A stretch of DNA of 64,000 nt from Micromonospora alfalfae (GTDB lineage: Bacteria > Actinomycetota > Actinomycetes > Mycobacteriales > Micromonosporaceae). Position 1 is the first letter of the stretch. Each line of letters starts with the position of its first letter. The stretch lies in NCBI RefSeq assembly GCF_022230925.1, contig NZ_JAKKFH010000025.1, positions 243,879 through 307,878 on the forward strand, written 5' to 3'. The translations under genes and the position numbers were made by a program. The notes beneath the pieces are model-generated. The model was not told the DNA's origin, did no database searches, and saw only the letters and a program-made list of their open reading frames with translations. Of this stretch, positions 16,086 to 23,772 are shown piece by piece.

Positions 16086-17465
16086 TCAGCAGCCGGGGAG
16101 ACGCTCGATCAGGTAGCGCTCGACCTGGTCCAGGGAGACGCGCTCCTGGGCCATGGTGTCCCGGTTGCGCACCGTCACCGCGTTGTCGTCCAGGGTGTCG
16201 AAGTCGACAGTGACGCAGAACGGGGTGCCGATCTCGTCCTGCCGGCGGTAGCGACGCCCGATCGCCTGCGAGTCGTCGAACTCCACCACCCAGCGCTTGC
16301 GCAGCAGCGTCGCGAGGTCCTTGGCCTTGGGCGACAGCGCCTCGTTGCGGGACAGCGGCAGCACCGCCACCTTGACCGGGGCGAGCCTCGGGTCGAACCG
16401 CATCACTGTGCGCTTGTCCACGCCGCCCTTGGTGTTCGGCGCCTCGTCCTCGTCGTACGCCTCCAACAGGAAGGCGAGCACCGCGCGGGTCAGACCCGCG
16501 GCCGGCTCGATGACGTACGGCATCCAGCGCTCACTCTTGCCCTGGTCGAAGTACGACAGGTCGACGCCGGAGTGCTTGCTGTGCGTGGAAAGGTCGAAGT
16601 CGGTGCGGTTGGCGACACCCTCAAGCTCGGCGAACTCGGTGCCACCGAACTGGAAGCGGTACTCGATGTCCACAGTCCGCTTCGAGTAGTGCGACAGCTT
16701 CTCCTTGGGGTGCTCGAACAGGCGCAGATTGTCCGCCGAGAGGCCGAGGTCGAGGTACCAGTTCCAGCGCTCCTGGAGCCAGTACTCGTGCCACTGCTCG
16801 TCGGTGCCCGGCTCGACGAAGAACTCCATCTCCATCTGCTCGAACTCGCGGGTCCGGAAGATGAAGTTGCCCGGGGTGATCTCGTTGCGGAACGACTTGC
16901 CGGTCTGCGCGATGCCGAACGGGGGCTTCTTGCGGGCGACCGTCTCGACGTTCTTGTAGTTGACGAAGATGCCCTGCGCGGTCTCCGGGCGCAGGTAGTG
17001 CAGCCCCTCGTCGCTCTCCACCGGGCCCAGGTAGGTCTTCATCAGGCCGTTGAACATCTTCGGCTCGGTGAAGGTGCCCTTGTTGCCGCAGTTGGGGCAG
17101 TTCAGCTCGGCCAGCGAGGTGAGCGGCTTGCCGTGCTTCTCGGCGTACGCCTCTTCCAGGTGGTCCGCCCGGAACCGCTTGTGACAGAACTGGCACTCGG
17201 TGAGCGGGTCGACGAACTCGGCGATGTGGCCGGACGCCTCCCACACCTTGCGGGACAGGATCACCGCGGAGTCCAGGCCGACGACGTCGTCGCGCTGCTG
17301 GACCATCGTCTTCCACCACTGCCGGCGGACGTTCTCCTTGAGCTCCACGCCGAGCGGACCGTAGTCCCACGCCGATCGGGTGCCTCCGTAGATCTCGCTG
17401 GAGGGGAAGACGAAGCCTCGGCGCTTGGCGAGGCTGACGACGGCGTCGATACGGTCGGCTGGCAT
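16086..17465 (-). CDS. glyQS: glycyl-tRNA synthetase, alpha2 type
   Basis: Charges tRNA-Gly with glycine. The 459-residue single-chain, class II enzyme starts with MPADRIDAVVSLAKRRGFVFPSSEIYGG; it has two Cys pairs (91/94 in CQFC and 123/126 in CPNC) that form a zinc knuckle, the class II motif 2 around FRNEITPGNFIFRTREFEQ and motif 3 in the GLTRAVLAFL segment, then an anticodon-binding domain at the C-terminus (KVAVLPLSRNE onward). The length is normal for the eukaryote-like bacterial form. No T-box-like leader was recognised in the 115 bp upstream. Confidence 0.97.
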   Translation of the reverse strand: MPADRIDAVVSLAKRRGFVFPSSEIYGGTRSAWDYGPLGVELKENVRRQWWKTMVQQRDDVVGLDSAVILSRKVWEASGHIAEFVDPLTECQFCHKRFRADHLEEAYAEKHGKPLTSLAELNCPNCGNKGTFTEPKMFNGLMKTYLGPVESDEGLHYLRPETAQGIFVNYKNVETVARKKPPFGIAQTGKSFRNEITPGNFIFRTREFEQMEMEFFVEPGTDEQWHEYWLQERWNWYLDLGLSADNLRLFEHPKEKLSHYSKRTVDIEYRFQFGGTEFAELEGVANRTDFDLSTHSKHSGVDLSYFDQGKSERWMPYVIEPAAGLTRAVLAFLLEAYDEDEAPNTKGGVDKRTVMRFDPRLAPVKVAVLPLSRNEALSPKAKDLATLLRKRWVVEFDDSQAIGRRYRRQDEIGTPFCVTVDFDTLDDNAVTVRNRDTMAQERVSLDQVERYLIERLPGC

Positions 17466-17579
17466 GTTTCCTCCTACGCCGGCTGGCGGTCGGCGGGGGC
17501 GAGATGTGGATGGAACGGTCGGTTCGGGACAACGGTACGACCACCGTCGCCCCGAGCCCAGCAGAATACCGGGGACGGG

Positions 17580-18059
17580 TCAGCTGACCTCGCAGACCTC
17601 CACGCCGCCGGTCTGCCCGTCCTGGCCGAGGCTGACCTGTTGCCGCTCCCGGTCGCCACCGTCGAGTGTCACGTCGACCGGCACGGTCAGGTAGGTGGTG
17701 TCCACCTCGCCCACCCGGAACGCGGTCACCTGCGGTTCGGCGGCGGCGCGCCGCTCGAACTCCGGCCGGGACTCACGCCGCTGCGCGTCGTCGCAGAGCT
17801 GCTCGTACGCCCGCCCGTAGTTCCGTTCGACCAACGCCTGGTAGTAGTCGCCGGTCACGGTGCGGGCCTGTTCCCGGATCGCCTGGACTCCGCTGACGGC
17901 CAGGCCGACGACGGCCGTGCCACCCCCGCCGCAGCAGAGCACCACGGCGAGCGCGCCGACGCCGAGGCCGATCCAGAGCCGAGTCCGGCGACCCTCGGTG
18001 GGCGGCGCGGCGAACGGCGGAGCCACCCCGGGACCGGGTGGCGGGGCGGGTGCGGTCAT
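17580..18059 (-). CDS. hypothetical single-pass membrane protein, DUF4878-like
   Basis: A Pro-rich N-terminus of about 25 residues is followed by one membrane helix (LWIGLGVGALAVVLCCGGGGTAVVG) and an outside domain with YYQALVERNYGRAYEQLCDDAQ, a pattern seen in actinobacterial DUF4878-type proteins that resemble NTF2 folds. The two external Cys residues (in LCDDA and VEVCEV) could form a disulfide. It is a separate small gene upstream of glyQS on the same strand; function unknown. Confidence 0.75.
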   Translation of the reverse strand: MTAPAPPPGPGVAPPFAAPPTEGRRTRLWIGLGVGALAVVLCCGGGGTAVVGLAVSGVQAIREQARTVTGDYYQALVERNYGRAYEQLCDDAQRRESRPEFERRAAAEPQVTAFRVGEVDTTYLTVPVDVTLDGGDRERQQVSLGQDGQTGGVEVCEVS

Positions 18060-18083
18060 AGGAGCAGCGTAGTGTCCGGCGGC

Positions 18084-18425
18084 TCAGCGGTAAGGACCCG
18101 CAGCCCGATCACTCTCGGCGACGACCACGGCCCCGCCGGGGGCGGCGGTGGCCAGCGCCTCGTAGGCGGAGGGCTCGTCGACGGACTCGGCGAGCAGCGG
18201 CACGGCGCTGACCTTGACCTCGAAGGCGCCGAGAGCCCGCCGGTACGTGCCGACCGACTCCCATTCGGTGACCAGTGACCAGTGCCGGGGGTCGTCCAGC
18301 GCCCGGACCAGTTGGCCGCGCAGGTAGCCGGGTCGGGCGGCCAGCGCGGTGAGGGCGGCGTGCGCCCGTTCGGTGAAGCCGTCGGCGGCATCGACGTCGA
18401 CCACGAACCGGTTGGTCACCAGCAC
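18084..18425 (-). CDS. antibiotic biosynthesis monooxygenase (ABM) domain protein
   Basis: A 113-residue protein with a dimeric alpha+beta barrel pattern: NRFVVDVDAADGFTERAHAAL, ARPGYLRGQLVRALDDPRHWSLVTEWESVGTYRRAL in the right order (quoted in parts). ABM-type proteins include cofactor-free oxygenases and haem-degrading enzymes, but many have no known substrate. A GTG at 18425 is used. It lies 24 bp upstream of the DUF4878-like gene and may be co-transcribed with it; it diverges from the gene at 18455. Confidence 0.8.
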   Translation of the reverse strand: MLVTNRFVVDVDAADGFTERAHAALTALAARPGYLRGQLVRALDDPRHWSLVTEWESVGTYRRALGAFEVKVSAVPLLAESVDEPSAYEALATAAPGGAVVVAESDRAAGPYR

Positions 18426-18454
18426 CGGGGGTTCCTCCTCGTAGAGTCTGTGGG

Positions 18455-18712
18455 ATGCAGCGTACGCAGCGCCCTCTGCTCGCCCGGTTGGCCGGGGCGA
18501 ACCCGACGTCGGTGTTCCTGCTCACCCTGGTGGTGGTGCTGGTGGCGTTCTTCACGCCCGGGGTGATCGGCGGGCTGCTCACGCTCGCGCTCGCCGGGGC
18601 CCTGATCGCCCTGTTGGCGACGACCTGGGCGGTTCAGGCGCCGCAGACCCGGCTGATCCGACTGGTGATGCTCACCCTGCTGGTGACTGTGGGCCTCGCG
18701 AAGCTCCTCTGA
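18455..18712 (+). CDS. small two- to three-helix membrane protein
   Basis: An 85-residue protein with a basic start (MQRTQRPLLARLAG) and three hydrophobic runs: SVFLLTLVVVLVAFF, GLLTLALAGALIALLATTW and LVMLTLLVTVGLAKLL. It is conserved-looking, with an N-in topology by the positive-inside rule. Function unknown. It ends 54 bp before znuA, with the Zur-like box between them. Confidence 0.7.
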   Translation: MQRTQRPLLARLAGANPTSVFLLTLVVVLVAFFTPGVIGGLLTLALAGALIALLATTWAVQAPQTRLIRLVMLTLLVTVGLAKLL

Positions 18713-18730
18713 CATGCAATCATGCGTTTT

Positions 18731-18745
18731 TGACAATCATTATCG
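18731..18745 (+). promoter_or_regulatory. Zur-type operator
   Basis: TGACAATCATTATCG has the near-symmetrical core GACAAT-C-ATTATC, matching the AT-rich inverted repeat bound by Zur/FurB in actinobacteria. It lies 21 bp in front of the znuA ATG in an otherwise GC-rich region, and zur is encoded 3 kb downstream in the same cluster. Confidence 0.75.
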
Positions 18746-18766
18746 TTGCCACGGACAGTTGACGAC

Positions 18767-19711
18767 ATGACCAACCGCTCCACGTACCGTGTCCTGGCCG
18801 CCGCGACCGCCCTCCTCGCCCTGGGCGCCGGGGCCGGCTGCTCCACCGGCGGCGCCGCCGGCGCCGACCCCCAGCGAGTCGACGTGGTGGCCGCGTTCTA
18901 CCCCCTCCAGTTCCTGGCCGAACGGATCGGCGGCGACGCGGTCCGGGTCACCAACCTGGCCAAGCCCGGCGCCGAGCCGCACGACCTGGAACTCAACCCG
19001 AGCCAGGTCGGTCAGGTCAGCGACGCTGAGCTGATCGTCTACCTCAAGGGGTTCCAGCCGGCGGTGGACGACGCAGTGGCCCAGAACGGCGGCGACCGGG
19101 CGTTCGACGTGACCAGCGTGCAGCCGCTGTTGGACGCGTCCGCCGGCGGGCACGACCACGAGGGCGAGGAGGGGCATGCCGAGGAGAGCGGCGGCAAGGA
19201 CCCACACGTCTGGCTCGACCCGACCCGGCTGGCCGGCATCGGCGACCAGCTCGCCCAGCGACTCGGCACTGCCGACCCGGACCACGCCGCCGACTACACC
19301 GCCAGGTCGGCCGCCCTGCGCGCCGACCTGACGACACTCGACGGCGAGTTCAAGCACGGTCTGGCGACCTGCCAGCGGCGGGAGATCGTGACCAGCCACG
19401 CCGCGTTCGGCTACCTTGCCGACCGCTACGAGCTGGACCAGGTCGGCATCACCGGGCTGAGCCCGGACGTCGAGCCCTCGCCGCAGCGCCTCGCGCACGT
19501 GATCGAGGAGGCCAAGGAACACCAGGCCACCACGATCTTCTTCGAGACCCTGGTCAGCCCGAAGGTCGCCGAGACCATCGCCGGTCAGGTCGGCGCGAAG
19601 ACCGCCGTGCTCGACCCGATCGAAGGGCTCGCCGCCGACAGCAACGGGGACTACCTTTCGGTGATGCGCACCAACCTGCGGACCCTGCAGACGGCCTTGA
19701 GCTGCTCGTGA
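18767..19711 (+). CDS. znuA: zinc ABC transporter substrate-binding lipoprotein
   Basis: Captures zinc outside the membrane for the ZnuBC importer. The 314-residue protein has a lipoprotein signal with Cys25 in GAGAGCSTG, then the cluster A-1 fold: AAFYPLQFLAERIGG, KPGAEPHDLELNPSQ with a metal-ligand His, a His/Glu-rich loop (GGHDHEGEEGHAEESGG, about 125-141) typical of zinc- rather than manganese-specific proteins, DPHVWLDP, and TSHAAFGYLADRY with a further His ligand. The ATG at 18767 is preferred to an in-frame ATG at 18746 that would lie directly against the operator. It overlaps znuC by 4 bp. Confidence 0.94.
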   Translation: MTNRSTYRVLAAATALLALGAGAGCSTGGAAGADPQRVDVVAAFYPLQFLAERIGGDAVRVTNLAKPGAEPHDLELNPSQVGQVSDAELIVYLKGFQPAVDDAVAQNGGDRAFDVTSVQPLLDASAGGHDHEGEEGHAEESGGKDPHVWLDPTRLAGIGDQLAQRLGTADPDHAADYTARSAALRADLTTLDGEFKHGLATCQRREIVTSHAAFGYLADRYELDQVGITGLSPDVEPSPQRLAHVIEEAKEHQATTIFFETLVSPKVAETIAGQVGAKTAVLDPIEGLAADSNGDYLSVMRTNLRTLQTALSCS

Positions 19712-20469
19712 CCTCACCTGTCATCACCGTCGAGCACGGGGTGGTCGGCTACGACGGCCGCCCCGTGCTCCGGGACATCTCGCTCACCGTGACAGCCGGC
19801 GAGGTGGTCGCGATCCTCGGCGCCAACGGCTCGGGCAAGTCCACCCTGATCCGCGCCGTGCTCGGGCTGGTGCCGATCAACGCCGGCTCGGTCACCCTCT
19901 TCGACAAGCCGTTGCGCCGGTTCCGGCAGTGGGCGCGCATCGGGTACGTCCCGCAACGCCTGGGTGCCGGCGGCGGCGTACCGGCGACCGTCCGGGAGGT
20001 GGTGGCCTCCGGCCGGCTGGCCCGTCGGGGGGTGCTGCGTCCGCCGGGTCGCGCCGACCGGTCCGCCGTCGACGCCGCGCTGGGCGCGGTCGGGCTTGCC
20101 GACCGGGCCGGTGACCCGGTGTCCACGCTCTCCGGCGGCCAGCAGCAGCGCACCCTGATCGCCCGCGCCCTGGCCGGCCAGCCGGAGCTGCTGGTTCTCG
20201 ACGAGCCCACCGCCGGGGTGGACGCGGCCAGCCAGGAGGCGTTCGCCGGCGCGCTGCGCGACTTCGTCGGCGATGGCGGAACTGTGCTCCTCGTCGCCCA
20301 CGAGCTGGGCCCGCTGCGACCGGTGATCAGCCGGGCCGTCGTCGTCCACGAGGGTCGCATCGCCCACGACGGCACGGTGCCGGACCCGGCCGGTCATCAC
20401 GCGGAGCCCGACCACGACCACGTGCACCCGCACTGCTACGACGAGCCCGCCGGGCTGTGGAGCAACTGA
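19708..20469 (+). CDS. znuC: zinc ABC transporter ATP-binding protein
   Basis: ATPase subunit energising zinc import. The 253 residues include Walker A GANGSGKST (38-46), the signature LSGGQQQR and Walker B LLVLDEPTAGVD, followed by the switch His in LLVAHELGP. The last 25 residues form a His/Asp-rich tail (HHAEPDHDHVHPHCYDEP) that may bind zinc near the cytoplasmic exit. The GTG start overlaps the znuA stop (GTGA). ZnuB starts 3 bp after its stop. Confidence 0.94.
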   Translation: MTSPVITVEHGVVGYDGRPVLRDISLTVTAGEVVAILGANGSGKSTLIRAVLGLVPINAGSVTLFDKPLRRFRQWARIGYVPQRLGAGGGVPATVREVVASGRLARRGVLRPPGRADRSAVDAALGAVGLADRAGDPVSTLSGGQQQRTLIARALAGQPELLVLDEPTAGVDAASQEAFAGALRDFVGDGGTVLLVAHELGPLRPVISRAVVVHEGRIAHDGTVPDPAGHHAEPDHDHVHPHCYDEPAGLWSN

Positions 20470-20472
20470 CCC

Positions 20473-21339
20473 ATGGAACTCTTCCAGTACCCCTACATGC
20501 AGCGTGCCCTGATCGGCGCGCTGGTGATCGGCCTGGCCGCGCCGGCGCTCGGCATCTACCTGGTGCAGCGCCGGCTGGCGTTGATCGGCGATGGTGTGGG
20601 GCACGTGGCGCTGACCGGCGTTGGCGCGGGGTTGCTGCTCAACCGCTCGCCGGTGCTGGTCGCGGTGATCGCCGCCACCATCGGCGCGATCGCCATCGAG
20701 ATCGTGCGGGCCCGTGGGCGTACCTCCGGTGACCTGGCTCTGGCCCTGCTCTTCTACGGCGGCATCGCCGGCGGCGTACTCCTGGTCGGCCTCTCCGACG
20801 CGACCAGCGCGAACCTCAACGCCTACCTGTTCGGGTCGCTGACCACCATCTCGCCCGCCGACCTGACCACCATCGCGGTGCTCGGCGCGGCGATCCTGGT
20901 CACGATGATCGCGTTGCGGCCGGCGCTCTTCGCGGTCAGTCACGACGAGGAGTACGCCCGGGTCTCCGGCCTGCCGGTCCGCACGCTGAACCTGCTGATC
21001 GCTGTCGCCACAGCTGTCACAGTGACCATCGCCATGCGGGCCGTCGGCGTGCTGCTGATCAGCGCGTTGATGGTGGTGCCGGTCGCCACCGCCCAGCAGG
21101 TCACCCGGGGCTTCCGCAGCACGATGGCCGCAGCGATGGCGCTCGGCCTCTTCGCCGCCGGCTCGGGTGTCTGGGTCGCGGCCACGGCGGACACCGCGCC
21201 GGGCGCCTCGGTGGTGCTGGTGGCGATCGCCTCGTTCCTGGTGGTGGCAGTGGCCGGCGCTGTCTGGCGGGTCGTGCGCCGCCGGACGACGCCGACCGCC
21301 GCACCGACACCGGAACCGCACGAGGTCGTGCTGAGCTGA
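20473..21339 (+). CDS. znuB: zinc ABC transporter permease
   Basis: Membrane channel of the zinc importer, 288 residues with about eight hydrophobic segments. It carries the ABC-3 family features: LIGDGVGHVALTGVGAG near residue 37, GDLALALLFYGGIAGG and the EEYARVSGLPVRTLN cytoplasmic loop that docks with the ATPase. It is the third gene of znuACB and is followed 43 bp later by an ArsR-type regulator and zur. Confidence 0.94.
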   Translation: MELFQYPYMQRALIGALVIGLAAPALGIYLVQRRLALIGDGVGHVALTGVGAGLLLNRSPVLVAVIAATIGAIAIEIVRARGRTSGDLALALLFYGGIAGGVLLVGLSDATSANLNAYLFGSLTTISPADLTTIAVLGAAILVTMIALRPALFAVSHDEEYARVSGLPVRTLNLLIAVATAVTVTIAMRAVGVLLISALMVVPVATAQQVTRGFRSTMAAAMALGLFAAGSGVWVAATADTAPGASVVLVAIASFLVVAVAGAVWRVVRRRTTPTAAPTPEPHEVVLS

Positions 21340-21382
21340 GCCTGGTCAGCGCGACGTCGGTGGTATTGGTTACCGTTGCAGG

Positions 21383-21682
21383 ATGACCAGCGCGACGGGC
21401 TACGACGGGTTCGACGGGGCCAGCGAGTTGCTCCGCGCCCTGTCCGCTCCCATTCGGCTGGCCATCGTCAGCGAGCTGGCCGGCGGCGAGCGGTGCGTGC
21501 ACGAGTTGGTGGAGAAGCTCGGCGCGGCGCAACCACTGGTCTCCCAGCACCTGCGGGTGTTGCGCGGAGCAGGTGTGGTGCGCGGCTCCCGCCGAGGCCG
21601 GGAAATCGCCTACAGCCTGGTCGACGAGCACGTCGCGCACATCGTGGCGGACGCGGTCAGCCACGCCGGGGAGGGATCATGA
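21383..21682 (+). CDS. ArsR/SmtB family transcriptional regulator
   Basis: A 99-residue winged-helix repressor: LLRALSAPIRLAIVSEL, then CVHELVEKLGAAQPLVSQHLRVLRGAGVV as helix-turn-helix, and SRRGREIAYSLVDEHVAHIV as wing and last helix. The C-terminal DEHVAHIV contains Asp and two His positions used by SmtB-type zinc sensors (alpha-5 site). Its stop overlaps the zur start by 4 bp, the same pairing as in mycobacteria, where the SmtB-type protein represses zur when zinc is low. GGTATTGGTTACC just before its ATG is a possible operator. Confidence 0.88.
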   Translation: MTSATGYDGFDGASELLRALSAPIRLAIVSELAGGERCVHELVEKLGAAQPLVSQHLRVLRGAGVVRGSRRGREIAYSLVDEHVAHIVADAVSHAGEGS

Positions 21683-22077
21683 CCGAGAGCAGCGCCGCGG
21701 TGCGCAACACCCGGCAGCGTTCGGCGGTGAGCGCGCTGCTGGGCGAGATGGAGGGCTTCCACAGCGCACAGGACCTGCACGCGATGCTGCGGCAGCGAGG
21801 CGAGCGGGTCGGCCTGACCACCGTCTACCGCACCCTCCAGGGCCTCGCCGACGCCGGTGAGATCGACGTGATGCGCCCGCCGGGCGGCGAGCACCTCTAC
21901 CGCCGGTGCAGCGAGGGGCACCACCACCACCTGGTCTGCCGGGTGTGCGGGCGGACTGTCGAGGTTGCCGGCCCGGCCGTGGAAAGCTGGGCCGATCGGG
22001 TCGCCGCGCAGCACGGCTACGCCGACGTCAGCCACACCCTGGAGATCTTCGGCACCTGCCCGACCTGCGTCCGCTGA
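21679..22077 (+). CDS. zur: zinc uptake regulator, Fur family
   Basis: Zinc-dependent repressor, 132 residues. The N-terminal winged helix includes FHSAQDLHAMLRQRGERVGLTTVYRTLQGLADAG; the dimerisation half has the metal-binding run CSEGHHHHLVCRVCG, and CPTC near the C-terminus, the two CxxC pairs of the structural zinc site. The ATG lies inside the end of the ArsR-type gene (ATGA overlap). The genes znuACB, ArsR and zur form one locus, and the box before znuA is its expected target. Confidence 0.93.
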   Translation: MTESSAAVRNTRQRSAVSALLGEMEGFHSAQDLHAMLRQRGERVGLTTVYRTLQGLADAGEIDVMRPPGGEHLYRRCSEGHHHHLVCRVCGRTVEVAGPAVESWADRVAAQHGYADVSHTLEIFGTCPTCVR

Positions 22078-22090
22078 CTAACCTGTCCGC

Positions 22091-22534
22091 GTGACAGATC
22101 TTCAGTTCGTGCGGGTCCACCCGGTGGGCAGCGAAGCGACAGCGCTCGACTGGCAACACATCCACAATCTGATCATCCCCACCGACCCGCTGTCGGCAGA
22201 CGAGATCGCCGTCCGCGCTCAGCGGAACATCCTGGAGGTCGCGTACGTCGGCGGGGTGCCGGTGGGCTGCTCGACGGTGCGACCCCCGACGTCCGAGCCG
22301 GCGACCGTGATCGCGCGGGTGCTGCCCGAGAAGCGTCGCCAGGGCTTCGGGGCGCAGATCTACCAGCGCGGGCTGGCCCAGGCCCGGGAGCTGGGCGCGC
22401 AGGTCGTCCACACCGTCGTCCTGGCGTCCAACGACGACGGCCTCCGCTTCGCCCGCCACCAGGGCTTCGTCGAGATCGACCGGTACGTCCTGCCGGGCGA
22501 CACCATCGCGTTCGTGGACCTGCGGCTCGCCTGA
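22091..22534 (+). CDS. GNAT family N-acetyltransferase
   Basis: A 147-residue GCN5-related acetyltransferase. The acetyl-CoA binding motif A is VIARVLPEKRRQGFGAQIYQRGL (R-R-Q-G-F-G loop, about residues 82-87), followed by the VVLASNDDGLRFARHQGF strand-helix typical of motif B. The substrate is unknown. The GTG start lies 13 bp after the zur stop, so read-through is likely, but no functional tie to zinc can be seen. Confidence 0.85.
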   Translation: MTDLQFVRVHPVGSEATALDWQHIHNLIIPTDPLSADEIAVRAQRNILEVAYVGGVPVGCSTVRPPTSEPATVIARVLPEKRRQGFGAQIYQRGLAQARELGAQVVHTVVLASNDDGLRFARHQGFVEIDRYVLPGDTIAFVDLRLA

Positions 22535-22720
22535 TCAACGACTCCTGCGCCACGGCCACCACCGCGTCGGTCGTCGCGGCGTGGTCGGTGCCCCGGCCGG
22601 CACGGCCCTCGCGCGGTCCTGCCCGCGCGCGACACCGCCGGCGATCGCCCCGCCGGCGGTGCCACCCGGCCGCCGATCGACGGGTGCCGGGGCGTCGTCG
22701 TTCGTGGCACGCTGACCGGC

Positions 22721-23329
22721 GTGAAAATCTATGCCGATCGGTTCCCGACCGCCGCCCGCCAGTTGCTCACCGACCTGCTCGTCGTCGCCTGGGTGTACGC
22801 GGCGATCCGGGGCGCGCTGTGGCTGCACGACCTGGTGCAGAAGCTCGCCGTACCGGGGCAGAAGTTGGAGGGCGCCGGCAGTGGCCTCGCCGACAACCTC
22901 GCCGACGCCGGCAGCAAGGTCCGCCGGGTGCCGCTGGTCGGTGACGAGCTGACCGCGCCGTTCCGGCAGGCCGCCGACGCCGCCCGAGGGCTCGCCGACG
23001 CCGGCCGCGACCAGCAGCACCTGGTCGACCAGCTCGCGCTCGCCCTCGCCATCGCGGTGCTGATCTTCCCGCTCGGCATCGTGCTGTTCGGTTGGCTGCC
23101 GCTGCGGGTCCGTTGGATGCGCCGGGCCGGATCGGCGACGAAGCTGGCCGCCGGCCCAGCCGGCCGGGATCTGCTCGCCCTGCGCGCGCTGGCCACCCAA
23201 CCACTGGGCAAACTGACCCGGATCGGCCCGGACGTCGCCGAGTCGTGGCGGCGCGGCGACGACGCGACAGTCGACGCCCTGGCCGCCTTGGAGCTGCGCC
23301 AACTCGGCCTACGCGGCCGCAACCGCTGA
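22721..23329 (+). CDS. hypothetical two-helix membrane protein
   Basis: A 202-residue protein with one membrane helix at LLTDLLVVAWVYAAIRGALWL (about 15-35) and a second at ALALAIAVLIFPLGIVLFGWL (about 106-126). Between them is a polar, helical segment of about 70 residues rich in Ala/Asp/Gly that probably lies outside; the C-terminal 75 residues are cytosolic and charged. GTG start. I do not recognise a family with a known role. It is separated from the GNAT gene by 186 bp in which nothing else could be supported. Confidence 0.75.
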   Translation: MKIYADRFPTAARQLLTDLLVVAWVYAAIRGALWLHDLVQKLAVPGQKLEGAGSGLADNLADAGSKVRRVPLVGDELTAPFRQAADAARGLADAGRDQQHLVDQLALALAIAVLIFPLGIVLFGWLPLRVRWMRRAGSATKLAAGPAGRDLLALRALATQPLGKLTRIGPDVAESWRRGDDATVDALAALELRQLGLRGRNR

Positions 23330-23373
23330 CGTCGCCCCAGTGTGGCCCGCTCGCGGAGCAGGACCGTTCAGCC

Positions 23374-23452
23374 CCGTCGATCAAGGAGTTGTGGTGCCTG
23401 GTCTGACATTCAACGAGGGCTTTGTCACCCACCACAACTCCATGATCGACGG
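23374..23452. repeat. 79-bp palindromic element
   Basis: Arms of 23 bp (starting CCGTCGATCAAGG at 23374 and mirrored at 23430-23452) pair with a single mismatch around a 33-bp centre. It fills most of the gap between two small membrane protein genes. It is not followed by a T-tract. Its outer bases CCGTCGATC recur in the element at 32427-32504. Confidence 0.85.
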
Positions 23453-23527
23453 AGCAGGGTGAGTTGACGGACGGCCGCTCCGCCGGGCGAAGGTCCAGCC
23501 TGACGGCGATGTCGTTAAGGTCGTCGG

Positions 23528-23695
23528 GTGTTCTACTTCCTCGTCGTCATCGCCGTCCTGCTGCTCGGCTACGCCGCCGTCCTGGTCTCCTTCGTACGCC
23601 GGGGCAAGAAGATCCCACCCGCGGCCTACCTGGCGCTGGCCGGGCTCAATGGCCTGATCCTGGCCGGAGTGTTGGCCTGGACGGTCTCCCGCTGA
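23528..23695 (+). CDS. 55-residue two-helix membrane protein
   Basis: Short reading frame starting with GTG: VFYFLVVIAVLLLGYAAVLV forms helix one, RRGKKIPP a basic turn, and AYLALAGLNGLILAGVLAW helix two. The positive turn predicts both ends outside. Codon use has the strong third-position G/C bias of its neighbours, and GTTAAGGTCGTCGG in front gives only a weak ribosome-binding site. It resembles small conserved actinobacterial membrane proteins of unknown role. Confidence 0.6.
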   Translation: MFYFLVVIAVLLLGYAAVLVSFVRRGKKIPPAAYLALAGLNGLILAGVLAWTVSR

Positions 23696-23772
23696 CCCGC
23701 GCCGTCGGCCCGTACGACGGCCGACCCGCACGCAGGCCGGGCCGACCCGCGCCAAGGCCGGCCGGTGCGGGT

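Noticed and set aside
17466..17579. T-box leader before glyQS
   Set aside because: Only 114 bp are available, and neither the T-box bulge sequence nor a specifier stem could be found.
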